Part shown: positions 48,372-59,115 of the stretch, in pieces
How positions within the stretch are numbered: the stretch's first letter is position 1
Layout of the letters: each line of letters opens with the position of its first letter
Assembly: GCA_900095095.1 (NCBI GenBank)
Contig: FMBT01000421.1
Location: forward strand, 1-64,000
DNA length: 64,000 bases
Direction: 5' to 3'
Source: Fragilariopsis cylindrus CCMP1102
Taxonomy: Eukaryota; Bacillariophyta; Bacillariophyceae; Bacillariales; Bacillariaceae
Program-made: the position numbers and the translations under genes
Notes under the pieces: model-generated
Databases searched by the model: none
What the model was told of the DNA's origin: nothing
What the model saw: the letters and a program-made list of their open reading frames with translations, nothing else

Positions 48372-50229
48372 TATTATCGTCTATCGTCTATCTTTACTTA
48401 TTACTTTATTTGTACTTTTAAATGTAGACAATATTTATTTGTGCATGCTGTACATCAAATCTATTGTGACTACAAATATCGTTACTGTATGAAGGAATGA
48501 AGAAAGTTTGTGTTAAGTCGTGTTGTCTTGCTTTTTCTGTTGTTTTGTTGTTGTTGTCGGCAATTTTTTAGAAGAAAATAGATACAGTACGATACTTAGC
48601 CTTCCAAAATTCATACGGTACTTTATCAAAGCTTTTTTTGCGATGACGTGTACAAGCAACGTATCATCAGTCCGTGTATCATCAGTGTATGCCAATCGTG
48701 GTTAGTTTACTGTACTACTGACTGTATCGCACGCGATCGGTGAATTGCTGTGCGTTCTCGGTGTTAATAAGCAAAACCTGAAAACTACATAGCACAGCAA
48801 CTTGAATGAATAAATCAAATCGATCGCCGAGATTTATTTAATTTACCGGTAGTACTTCCTCGCGCTGAACAAGCAATTTTCCCCTTCAAACAACCCGGCC
48901 GCGTACGATATTTTGACTCAGTTTTGCTCACAAAATGATGATTTTTCAATCTTGTCAAAAAAAAAGAGACGGGTGATATAAAAAATATGAGTGAGTCGTG
49001 ATATAAGCAATACTATAGTATACTGTATACACCATTCCATTCCCGTCACCTCAACGAATTCGATCGAACAGTAGCTGCTTACTAGCTTCCACGACCTACA
49101 GTTCGACTCAACTCAACTCGACTCAACTCGACTCGACTCAACTCAACTCAGACTTTTTGCAGTACCGCAACCATTGCTTCTGTTTCTTTAACCATTATAC
49201 AAACTACCGCTGCTATTATACCGGTGTCGCCGGCTGATGCTATCGCTTCCTCGCATTTTCTTCTGTTGCGACGATGACGACGAGGATGACGACAACATCG
49301 TTATAAAAGTGTTTCTACTAGAGCGTGGAAACAATAGAGGAAGCGAATGTATGACTGCAAACTGAAGAATTATATGAATAGTATCATGCAAGAAAGGCAT
49401 TGTGTTTTATTGTTGCAAATACAATTACTGAAAACATACGGCACTGTATTCGTTTACACTCTAAGTTATCTATATTCGAACGAGATGTGTAGTAGAGTTA
49501 CGTTAATATATTTAATGTATCTGTTTTATTGTACAGTGCTATTATCTTTTCTATATTTCTATGACTGTGGTTGCAGAGAGAGGGAGAGAGGGAAGGATGA
49601 AGATTGAGAGAGGCAGTTCGGTGAAGAAGAAGAAGATATATCACAACAAAACACGTCCAGTTGAACAAGGAAAATTGCATACGCACTGTTCAATAATGCT
49701 TGCAAAAAGTGTCAAGATGAGCGGATCGATGAATGAATCAATCTCCTCAGTGTTCTCGTTTGGTTTCGACGTTCACAAAATTCAAACAAAAAAGAACAAC
49801 GAAAATTTCGTACAATACCGGTAGCTTATGTACTATGTCCTAGGCAGTGATTTGATTATGGATCTGTTTTGGGCGTATGGCGAAGAAAGTAAGCCCCTGT
49901 TCGTCAATGATTTCTCTTTTAGTCGTGCGTAAAGAACAGAGTATCTTTGCTTGGTGTCACGACATAAAGACAAAGATTGATTCTTCATTCATTCATCAAT
50001 TTAATAGCATGCATTTTAATTCTTTTGAAAGTTCAAAAGGCAGACAACGAACGTCGAGGACACGGCAAACACAAGGAATAACGATAAAAAGAAACGACAC
50101 ATAAGAATAAACCAAGCACACGACGATAGAATAGTCTTTGTTCAGCTAAGAAAGCAAGAAAATTGATTCTTGACAGAAAACAAACAACATAGACACAAAC
50201 AGAACAAAATTTGGAAAGAAGGAAGAAAT
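48372..50229. other. Gene-free interval, 1.9 kb
   Basis: A divergent intergenic region between the minus-strand CIA30-domain gene and the plus-strand ACT-domain gene. It contains a pentamer array of ACTCA/ACTCG at about 49103-49150 and AT-rich DNA. Frames such as 49347-49607 have no support. Confidence 0.5.
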
Positions 50230-51234
50230 ATGTTTTCCAATCCTCGTATTACTCGTCAGGTAGTGTCTTCTGTGATGAGGCGACGTTCTTCTCCTTCTTC
50301 ATCATCATCGTCGCGTCGATTTCTGACTACGCAAAAACCGAAGAAAAATCAAGTAGTATCATTAATAATTAATGCTGTTGGTACAGACCGATTAGGGATT
50401 GTACATGATATGACAAAACAAGTTATTGATGCTGGTGGTAATGTTGGTGCATCTCAGGCAGCAAAATTAGGAAAATATTTTTCATTAATGATGTTAGTTG
50501 ATTTACCCATCAACAAGGTTGATTCCTTAACAGAAAATTTACAAACTTTAAAAGATTTAAATGCAAGTGTTTGTAAAACAGACGACGATGCTATCGCATT
50601 ACCATATAGTACTTATAAGATCGGTTATAAAGGACGACTGACATTAGAAGGTGCAGATAATCCTGGTATTGTTCACAAGGTAACACACATATTATCAAAT
50701 AACGGTTTAAATATTGATACAATGGAAACATCCGATGAACCTGCACCACATGGTGGTACTGGTACGTTTTAAGTTTAAATTAATCTTGTTGTTGTTGTTG
50801 TTGTTGTTGATCTTTTTGTTGTGCTTCAATTTTCGTCTCGTTTTGCCTCGTTTCGTCCTATACATCTGGCCAATCGCTGTATCAATATGATATACCGAAC
50901 GGAATAAACAAATGGATCCCATCGTGTCGTGTCGTATCGTATATCATCTCACTTTGGACTGTACTTGACATTTTTATTCTTGTACGCATGACGTTACTAA
51001 CTACGTTACTAACTACGTTACGTTACGCTACGTTACGCTATACGTTGTATTGTATTCATTGTATTAATGATGTGAAATCATACTTCTGTAGTACTTTTTC
51101 GTATGAAAGGTACTGCACATGCATATGAACCATTATCATCCGGATTTGATTCAAATAAAATTAAACAAGAACTAATTGATTTAGGTGATGATTTAAATTG
51201 TGATATTAATTTAATTGATGATGATGATATGTAA
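50230..51234 (+). CDS. Organellar ACT-domain protein, 224 aa (GcvR-like)
   Basis: Exons 50230-50761 and 51092-51234 are joined in phase 1 across a 330-nt GTACGT...TGTAG intron. The start is the first ATG; the extension upstream opens at TTG. Residues 1-30 (MFSNPRITRQVVSSVMRRRS, Ser run, RRFLTTQ) form a typical mitochondrial presequence. Two ACT-type beta-alpha-beta units follow. The first is VSLIINAVGTDRLGIVHDMT with DAGGNVGASQAAKLGKYFSL; the second is YKGRLTLEGADNPGIVHKVT with NNGLNIDTMETSDEPAPHGG, completed by exon 2 (LFRMKGTAHAY). This double-ACT layout is that of the glycine-cleavage repressor GcvR and related regulators, which sense amino acids. As there is no DNA-binding domain, the role here is unknown; binding of a small ligand is likely. 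Confidence 0.85.
50762..51091 (+). other. Intron of the ACT-domain gene
   Basis: Donor GTACGT, acceptor CTTCTGTAG. It contains a GTT repeat near 50790-50810 and a run of ACGTTACG-like words near 50990-51045. Joining restores HGGTVLFRMKGTA. Confidence 0.88.
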
Positions 51235-51246
51235 TGCATAAAATAA

Positions 51247-51290
51247 TTGGATGGATGGATGGATGGATGGATAAATGAACGAACGAACGA
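51247..51290. repeat. (GGAT)n and (GAAC)n short tandem repeats
   Basis: Five GGAT units are followed by GAAC units just downstream of the ACT-domain gene's stop codon. Confidence 0.8.
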
Positions 51291-51441
51291 ATGCATGAAC
51301 GCAGTATTGTAAACAACAAAAAACTATGTTATCGAATCAAATAGTATCTATAAATTGAAGAACATTGTACAGTACTGTAATGGTTTAAAAATGAAAATGA
51401 AATTGGTTATCTATTTTTTCCTACTGAATATTCCATAACAC

Positions 51442-51985
51442 CTAAACTCTTTGTTTTTCAGCATCAAGTTTATCATTCTTCTTGCCCGTACGTCGATTAG
51501 TCAACCAAACTCCAAGATTTTTTTCATCTTCTTTATGCTTAGCTGGTACATTGCAGTCTCCTTCCCTATCTTTGTACTGTACAAGAAGAGTGAACATATC
51601 CTCCCACTGTTGTGATACTACATCCCATACAATACCAATCTCAACCAATCGCATTTGTCTTGCAGTGTCCAGTTTTCCATTTTTCTTGTCCACACGTTGT
51701 CAAGTTAACCACTTTCCAAGATCTTCTTCATCTTCTTCGTGATTTTGTGGAATATTACAGTTGCCTTCCCTATCTGTCTATTGCAACAGAAGAGTAAACG
51801 TATCATCCTAATGTTGAGAATGCATATCCTATACAACACCAATCTCCTCCAGTTGCATTTCTTTTCAGCATCAAGTCGTCCTTTCTTGTTCTTCTTACGC
51901 TGATGTTTCAACTATTCACCAATACCTTCTCCATCTTCTTTGTGATTTCGTAATACATTACAGTCACCTTCCCTGTCAGTCGTGA
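51442..51985 (-). pseudogene. Decayed gene with about three helicase-associated (HA) repeats
   Basis: Read on the minus strand, this segment contains one well-preserved HA domain (WEDMFTLLVQYKDREGDCNV, then NLGVWLTNRRTGKKNDKLDA) and two more upstream (DREGNCNIPQNHEEDEEDLG and DREGDCNV with IGE). They are interrupted by several in-frame stops and at least one frame change. The 3' end has its own stop at 51442. The 5' end is lost: beyond about 51985 the similarity ends abruptly. HA-repeat genes are numerous in diatoms, and this looks like a truncated, inactivated family member. It differs clearly from the intact HA gene at 59.7 kb. Confidence 0.78.
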
Positions 51986-53195
51986 CGGCGCCCACGACGC
52001 ACGACTATATTGCTTGATTGACGATTGATGGCGGAACGCAACGCATTGTACGTACGTAGCTGTCAAAAGCGACTTGACGTATACTAATAACTTCCACTCG
52101 ATTCATTCATTCGAATGATGCATTGTTTCATTCGATTCGATTAGGAACGATACATCTACTTCAAAGAGATAACATCATGCATGGTGACATGGGGGGATGT
52201 GCTAGTATAACATGCCATATACCGGTATAGAGATTGAAGAATTGAAGATTGAAGAATTGAAATGCAAGCAAATTTAAATCAATCAGGGATTAATTGCGTG
52301 AGATGAGAGAAACAAGAATGATTGGAAAAAGGGAAATCACCCTGGCACCCACCGTAAAGATCGCTCGCGGTACAAGATGTGGTAAAAAATAATGGATCTT
52401 TTTTAACCATCACAACACATTATTTTCGATGCCAACACAATTAGTAGAAGCCACAGGAACAAGAATAGATCAACTCGTACAGGGTAGACATCCATCCATC
52501 CATCCATCCATCCATCCATTCAATGGCTCTCAGTCTCTCTCTCTCAAATGCTATTGAATCAAGAAAAAGGAGAAAGAAACGATAGATGATACCGTACGGC
52601 TGACTTGAAAATTAAATTCTACCATCGTCATTATAAATAGATAGATCCTTTTAAAAGAAATCAGGAAGTTCTGAAATACGATAACAAATTTCCAGAAGAA
52701 GGAAAAAAAGAAATCTGTGTATAAAGAAAGATGAGTCTACCATCGAATCAATTACGTGGCGAACGAGAACGAGGTTATTTTTGTTGTTTGTACTTATATA
52801 TTCTAACAAGGTGTGGTTACCGTATGTGAAATTCGAATTTCACGTAAACATATCAAATTTCTTTTAGTGAAGTTGAAGATGTGAAGAAGACGACGACGAA
52901 TTCAACAAACAAAAAATAATGCTTTATTGTATATATTCTGGAAGCTACTTGTAAGACCGAGAGAGAGAGCTACCAACAACTTACAGTAGTGTAGCTAGAG
53001 AGAGAGAGAGAGAGAGAGGGAGAGTACAATGCAACATTTGTTTTCCTATAAACTTTCGTTTGTTAGTTAAACTATGTACTGTACTGCACGTTATTTATTA
53101 CAGTAGTACTCTTGTGTTTTCGTTGCTATATTTCGTTTCAATGCATTCATTCAAATCGCTTCTTCATTTTTCTTCTTCTTTCTTCTTCCACAAAT
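51986..53195. other. Gene-free interval with simple repeats
   Basis: Contains a CCATC-type run (about 52491-52519) and AG-rich runs (about 52960-53025). No coding sequence is supported. Confidence 0.5.
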
Positions 53196-54938
53196 TTACA
53201 ATTTACTATTATCGTTTGTCGTCGTTGGTGTTAAATTATGGTCTAATACAATTTTTCCTGCTGATTGTCCATTTAACATTAATTTTAAATAGGAATCAAT
53301 TTCATTCCTACCAATATCTATAACAGATTCTTCAATTATACTACATTTCCATGTTGATGCTAATTTTTTCCATATATTATGTTTTACATTCAATGAAATT
53401 TGAACAGAATCTATACCTAACAAATTTATGCCACGTAATATAAATGGTAATACTGTTAATGCATCCATTTGTATACCAGCTGCATTGCCACAAGTTGTAA
53501 CACTACCACCATTCTTAATTTGTTTTAATATTTCAACAAGTGGTGTACCACCAACTGTATCAATTGCATGTGCATATAATGGTTTTAATAATGGACGTTT
53601 ATTTGATACTAATACCTCACGGCCCTACGATATATAACACAACAAATGAAAAAGACAACATAAGTGTTAGAAAAAGGAAGCGAGAAAAGATGAATCGAAA
53701 GGATTCATTTTAAGGTAAAGTAAAACCGTTTGTATATACAGTAACGTAAAGTAAATACAATACGTACCAATACTTCTTTTGCACCTAATTCCATTAGAAA
53801 ATCTAGTTTATTATTTGTATTTGTAGTTGTATCTTCAACATCTGCTACTTTACCAGAAATTGCAATAACATCAAAACCTAAATTGGATAATAATTCAACA
53901 GTAATAGAACCAACATTACCAGTTGATCCTGTAACTAAAATTTTACCATCGGTTGGTTTTGCATTACCAGCCATTAAGAGTTTTTCAACACTTAATGCAG
54001 CAGTTAATCCAGCTGTACCATATATCATTGATGTACGATTTGCTTCGTCGCTATCAATATTACCTATTTTAAATTCAAATGGATTTGGTGTTATAATCCA
54101 TTCTTTTGGTACACGTATATATCCACCAAATCCACCATCTGTATTCATACCTAGATCCTGTTTTGTTTTGTTATATTATTTAAGAAAAGAAAAAAAGGAG
54201 AAATAAAAAGAGAAAAAATTAGGTTGGGTTAGTTCTTTTGCTGTTGTTGCCTGTCTTATTGTCTTGTACTGTACTGTATTTTACTTTACTTTTTTTAAAT
54301 TCAAGATCTATACGTACGTATCCTGTAACTAATACTGACTGTCCCTCCAGCTCTGAATTATCATCACCGTCTGTGCTACTAACAATATATCCAGCAGCAT
54401 CAATACCAGGTGTATGTGGAAAATTTCTAGTTACACCACCCTTTTTTCCCAATGAACTTAATGCATCTTTATAATTTAATGATGAATGTGTTACTTTAAT
54501 CAGTACTGTATTGCTTTCTTGGTTTTCATTTGGTGGAATTGGTAATGTATCTTTTACTGAAAGTGATTTTTCATTACCAATAAATGAACCATCCTCTTGT
54601 TCTTCAACACGCCATGCTTGATAATTGTCACTACTCATTGCACTTCTTCTAGTCGTTGCTGTTGTCATAAGTAGTGACGACAACGAGAATAGTTCACTTG
54701 TTGTTGTTGTTGCTGTTGAAAGAAGATGACTATGACGTAGTAAAAGGGGTGTTGGTGATGAACTTGATGAACCACCAGACGATGATGAAAATAATGATAC
54801 GGCAGCGGTTGTTGTTACTGCACTTGTACGACGACTACTACTATTAACTTTAATACGTGAGAAGGACGAGGATAAGTAGAATAAAATGGATTTGTTCGTC
54901 GCGCTGTGATTCTTCGCCAAAGATAATGATAATAACAT
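53196..54938 (-). CDS. Zinc-free MDR oxidoreductase, YhdH/AcuI (quinone oxidoreductase-like), organelle-targeted
   Basis: An NADPH-dependent medium-chain reductase; close bacterial relatives reduce acrylyl-CoA or quinone-like enones. Three minus-strand exons (54938-54318, 54157-53768, 53624-53196) with introns of 160 and 143 nt encode about 479 residues. The first ATG in the frame is at 54938. Residues 1-115 are Ser/Thr/Arg-rich and resemble an organellar leader. The catalytic part starts at DNYQAWRVEEQEDGSF and shows SSLNYKDALSSLGKKGGVTR, PHTPGIDAAGYI, VLVTGYDLGMNTDGGFGGYI (across splice 1), the Rossmann motif VTGSTGNVGSITVELL, GAKEVLGREVL (across splice 2), HAIDTVGGTPLVEIL and ILRGINLLGIDSV. 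These are the YhdH-type blocks. The splices are phase 0 with GTACGT donors at both introns. Confidence 0.92.
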
Positions 54939-55601
54939 TCTATATACTGATACTGATACTGATACTGATACTGTATATCGATCGATCAATCAATCAATGA
55001 ATCGGTGTTATTGTTATTATTGTTGTCTGTTTTTTTCTTATCTTTCTTTTATTGTATGTCACTCTAGAAGATCTCTATATAGATTAATTCATCAACACAA
55101 CAAAGCAGAAACGTTATTCTATTTGTTTACTATTATTTTGCTTTCAAGAACGTTCCCTTTTCCACTATTCGCTTCTTACTGGAACTACTTTTCTCTGATC
55201 AACACACAGTAATACGCACTGTACAATGGCGTGTACAGTAAGAGTACCTAAAAAAAAATCAACAGTACGATCAACAATAAATAACACGGTAAAAGCACGG
55301 TGAAAATTAACACGCGTTATTAACGCGTGCGTTGCTTATCTCACAAGAAAAACAAATATACAAGCGAAAAAACGAAGATAATGATGGAACGAAAGAAGAC
55401 AATGACGGAACGAACGAAGACAATGATGGAACGATACTCAATACGGTACAAATGATTGAATCATCTATGCTATATTTATATTAATAAGGACTACTGTGTG
55501 TGTTTATTAATGATGGATAGATACTGTATGTACTGTACTTGTTGCTTGTTGTGATGGCAAATAAAATACGGATCATATATTATTATATTATTATTAATAT
55601 T
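54939..55601. other. Intergenic region downstream of the recombinase gene
   Basis: Contains the promoter region of the oxidoreductase (starting at 54938, minus) and the 3' flank of the recombinase. The word GATCAACAAT at 55269-55278 reappears upstream of the recombinase. Confidence 0.45.
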
Positions 55602-58217
55602 TCAATTCAATATAGCAGGATACGTTTTCTCCTTTTGATCTTTAGTCATTCTTGATATAGTCTTTGTAACAGATAAATTGGTACCGTAATGGTTCATAAC
55701 TTTATTAATGGCATCCGTACTAGTGTGCCCCGCACGGACCATCTGGTCAATTTTCTTCCAAAAAACAAGTCGTTTTGAGTACCGAGATCGATCCCTTCCT
55801 CTCTCTCTATTTGTAAACAATTTTGCTGCTTTCTTTCCACCTAGTCCCACATTGTACTCATGCCATAACGTATGTAAACACCGTGGATTATCTGTTAGAG
55901 AAGCAAGTGAACGTGATGCCTCTGTAGCAGCGACTGCAGCAGAATTTGCTGCTGCTAATCTTGATGTTCTATCATCATGATGAGGAAGATGCGGAAGTAC
56001 ATCGCGACCACTTCGCCCTTTTTGTCCTAGTACTCGATATGGTTGACGTAATAATTGACGTATCAAAGCGTCTTGGCGATCTTGTCTTTGCATCATAACT
56101 TCGTGTCGTCGCTCAGCATTCCCCTCCATAGTATTCATTCTTCTGTCTAAACCAGCAATGTTTGAACCTAATCTATCAATTTGCTCACCACTAGTACGTT
56201 GCACAACAGCACGTTCTTCTAAAGTCTTCCCATCATATCTTTTACGTAGACGTTCCAATTCTTGTTCTTTCGTTTCGTTTTGTGGAATGTCTTCACCAAC
56301 ACCTTCTATCATCGGTTCTAAAATTAAATTACCGTTCGTATCACCAGAAACATATAAGGGAACCTTTTCTACTGGGTTTTCACCATCCGCCAATCTTTTA
56401 TTGGTCACTTCGTTGTAAACTTCTTTGATTCGATCCACCATAAATATTGGTACAACTTTTGTTTGCTCAGTATCATAGACACACCACAAAAGAGCCCGTC
56501 CTAAGACCTTACCTATAACCGGTCCGTATGTATTAGTAATATTTGGGCAGACTTTATCACATACCCATTCATCGTTGATACCACTATATTCTTTCAAATG
56601 ATAATGAATTGGTCCGCCCTTACACAAAGCGGCAGCAACCTTCGCATCTGTTGATGGGATAGTAGTAGAGGCGTAATTATCCTGCATTCTTTTTGACCTC
56701 CACCGAAAGCGATGATCAATATCATCCTTATGAATTCCGTTTCTTTTCGCAAAGTCTGTAGCAAACTTTCTCATCGAATGTGTTCCTTTCTTTTCATCAA
56801 GTACAATATCAAATACGGGATCATTAATAACTTGTTTCATTATTTTTGATGCCTTATCTCGAATAGAATCAACATCGTTACTGCCCCGGTAGCCCCACAC
56901 AAACTCACAACCTTTATCTCTTCCATAAACAATCATAAATTCAAGCCACATCGCTAAACCGATTAGTACACAATAATGACGATCCTTTGCACCAATCAGA
57001 ATCTGCCATGGTGCTTGTTTCTTAGTTCTTACGTTCTTACTCCAGTTCAATTTTGTAATGAGTGATAAATTGTCATGTTGAATATCTTTGTTTGCAACAA
57101 GGTTGACACACTTCTGCTTAGAAACATCATCAATTCGACCACCCAAATTATATTGTATTCTAAAAATACCAGATGTAAAAAGTCTTTCCTCTGCATCATC
57201 GTTTTCTTCCATTAGGTCTATTGCTTGTTCGTATTCTTGCTCAACAAATGGACCACGTTCCATCGATTCGGCACCATTTCCAGCAACTTCATCTAATAAT
57301 ACTCTCTTCATTAATTCGCGAACTACAACAGATCGTGTTGGATTTCCCTCCAACCTCCTAATGCTCCATTCTGCATCTTTATCAGGGTGATAATACGAAA
57401 TGCCTTTTTTAACTGCACTTAATGTTTCCCAACGGCAATAAGTGGGACGCATCATCTCTGGATCTGCATCGGCATCATTGTAGGCCCGTAATTTCATGTA
57501 TCGAGCAACATCATCATCAGTAATAGTATATATGTGCTCATTTGTCCAAGTAGATTCTTTCGTATACAAATCTGGTTTCGAGTTATTATCTTTGTGGTCC
57601 ATAAAACGTCTCATGTTCGAGTGATGTCTATCTTTTGTAAGATGTTTTTTCTTTTTTGTCTTCTTGTTAATAGAAGTGGCAACAGACGGGAGTGCTGTAG
57701 CTGTAGCAGTACTACTGTCTGGTCCTGCATTCTCCGTATTATTATTGTCATCGTTATTATCCTTGTTACTGGTGTTATTATTCCCAGTAGCAGCAGCAGA
57801 AGTACTAGCAATATCAGTACCATCACCCGTAGGATCATCACCAAACGCAGCAGCAAATTCTTCGTCATGTTGTCGGGAAGTAAATCGTTTTCGTTTCCCT
57901 GTTGTCCGTGCCTTTTTCTTCTTCTTCTTATTGTTGTTATTGTTATTGTCTCGAGTTTGATCCCGACACGTAATACACAGCCATTCTTCTTTGTTCTCCA
58001 TTGCTCCTTCAATAGCAGAACACATTGATGAATGAAGATACTTTCCACAGTTCCATGTACACGGGTGCTTCGGTTTTTTTGCATCAACAGGGTCAAAACA
58101 TCCTCTAGTGAGATGTTTACTCCCTCCAATCTTCAAGCATCTATTATTTGGTCCCTCACACCATCCACCACATACCGGGAATTCGGATTCGTTTTGATTT
58201 AAATCTGTCGTCATCAT
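55602..58217 (-). CDS. Crypton-like tyrosine recombinase with N-terminal Cys-rich finger, 871 aa
   Basis: A DNA strand-exchange enzyme of the tyrosine-recombinase superfamily, intact and intronless. Residues 16-84 contain a Cys/His array (C16, C20, C27, H35, C40, C53, C57, H62, C66, C81, C84) resembling a PHD-like finger. Residues 85-210 are Lys/Asn/Ser-rich. Residues about 225-340 look like the helical core-binding domain. The catalytic domain has an R in YNLGGRIDDVSKQKCVNL (R361), a Lys in SLITKLNWSKN (K389 or K394), the HxxR box THSMRKFA (H480, R483), and RFRWRSKRMQDNYAS with H502 or W506 and the nucleophile Y515, i.e. a complete R-K-H-R-(H/W)-Y set. After this come 350 residues with a coiled-coil-like helix and a basic C-terminus. 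Such proteins are encoded by Crypton transposons and also by domesticated descendants. No reverse transcriptase or other gene accompanies it, which argues against a DIRS element. Confidence 0.75.
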   Translation of the reverse strand: MMTTDLNQNESEFPVCGGWCEGPNNRCLKIGGSKHLTRGCFDPVDAKKPKHPCTWNCGKYLHSSMCSAIEGAMENKEEWLCITCRDQTRDNNNNNNKKKKKKARTTGKRKRFTSRQHDEEFAAAFGDDPTGDGTDIASTSAAATGNNNTSNKDNNDDNNNTENAGPDSSTATATALPSVATSINKKTKKKKHLTKDRHHSNMRRFMDHKDNNSKPDLYTKESTWTNEHIYTITDDDVARYMKLRAYNDADADPEMMRPTYCRWETLSAVKKGISYYHPDKDAEWSIRRLEGNPTRSVVVRELMKRVLLDEVAGNGAESMERGPFVEQEYEQAIDLMEENDDAEERLFTSGIFRIQYNLGGRIDDVSKQKCVNLVANKDIQHDNLSLITKLNWSKNVRTKKQAPWQILIGAKDRHYCVLIGLAMWLEFMIVYGRDKGCEFVWGYRGSNDVDSIRDKASKIMKQVINDPVFDIVLDEKKGTHSMRKFATDFAKRNGIHKDDIDHRFRWRSKRMQDNYASTTIPSTDAKVAAALCKGGPIHYHLKEYSGINDEWVCDKVCPNITNTYGPVIGKVLGRALLWCVYDTEQTKVVPIFMVDRIKEVYNEVTNKRLADGENPVEKVPLYVSGDTNGNLILEPMIEGVGEDIPQNETKEQELERLRKRYDGKTLEERAVVQRTSGEQIDRLGSNIAGLDRRMNTMEGNAERRHEVMMQRQDRQDALIRQLLRQPYRVLGQKGRSGRDVLPHLPHHDDRTSRLAAANSAAVAATEASRSLASLTDNPRCLHTLWHEYNVGLGGKKAAKLFTNRERGRDRSRYSKRLVFWKKIDQMVRAGHTSTDAINKVMNHYGTNLSVTKTISRMTKDQKEKTYPAILN

Positions 58218-58303
58218 CGTTATGTTCTATCTCCTTTTATTATATTATTTCTTCTTATTTCTTCTTTATGTTATCTGTTTTTCAGTACGTAGGGGTAACC
58301 CGG

Positions 58304-58485
58304 TTGTTGATTTTTTGGTGTTTTCTACGGTTATCATGTGTTGATTAATACACGGGGTGATCAACAATTTGTTGAATAAATACCTTTGGTATATTGTTGA
58401 TTTTGGCTATGGTACGTGGTTTTGCTATATAAAAACCGCGAGAGAGGGTACTGCCAAAAAAAAAAAGCAACAGTTGTTGATTTTT
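58304..58485. promoter_or_regulatory. Cluster of TTGTTGA motifs upstream of the recombinase
   Basis: TTGTTGATTTT-type words occur at 58304, 58394 and 58474. A perfect palindrome, TCAACAA-T-TTGTTGA, sits at 58361-58375. The cluster lies 90-270 bp upstream of the recombinase start codon (minus strand). Candidate recombinase-binding or promoter sites; inference only. Confidence 0.35.
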
Positions 58486-58747
58486 CTGGGTACAGTAGAT
58501 GTACAGTATGGAGAGGCAGACACAAACACAAAAGAATCATATCTTTTTGTGTCGTGTTGATCGAAAAAATCTTTTTATTTGTTTTTGGAAGAAGAAATTG
58601 TGAAATAATTGTAAATTCCCGTGTATATCTTTTGTTCATTTCCTTCCCCCATTATAAAAAATGTGGAATGAATGTTTTTAAGAACAACGTAGATTTTTTA
58701 AACTATTAGTCGCGTGAAATCTACTTATTAAAAGCGCGTGAACTATT

Positions 58748-59115
58748 CGTAGTAGTCCTCCAGATTTATTTCTTATTGTGTCTATTGATACCGGTCATTC
58801 TTTTATCATTTATTCCTCACGATTCGATGAATCTTCAATACCGGATCTATTACTATTCTTTTTTTCTCCAATTCTGTTCATTGATAAATTCTTCTTTTTA
58901 AAAATTATTGACACGATTACATATTCTTTGCCACCGCAGTAGTCCTCCAGATTTATTTCTTAATTCAGTCCATTTATACCGGTCGTGGTTCTTTATGTAT
59001 TCCTCACGATTCGTTTTCAATACCGGATCAATTATTATTCTTTTTTTTCTAATTATTGTGTTCAATGATAAACTCTTTTTATAGTAATTGAAACGATTAC
59101 TTATAATCTTTGCCC
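58748..59115. repeat. Two-copy tandem duplication, unit about 185 bp
   Basis: Unit 1 (about 58748-58934) and unit 2 (about 58935-59115) share AGTAGTCCTCCAGATTTATT, ATACCGGTC, TATTCCTCACGATTCG, CAATACCGGATC and AAACGATTAC or ACACGATTAC in the same order. No coding function is seen. Confidence 0.8.

Noticed and set aside
51246-53025. Short GGAT, CCATC and AG arrays as a CRISPR or satellite array
   Set aside because: They are plain microsatellites without spacers; CRISPR arrays are not expected in a eukaryotic nuclear genome.
55602-58217. DIRS-type retroelement as source of the tyrosine recombinase
   Set aside because: No reverse transcriptase, RNase H or Gag-like sequence flanks it, and the gene is alone; a Crypton-like or domesticated recombinase fits better.
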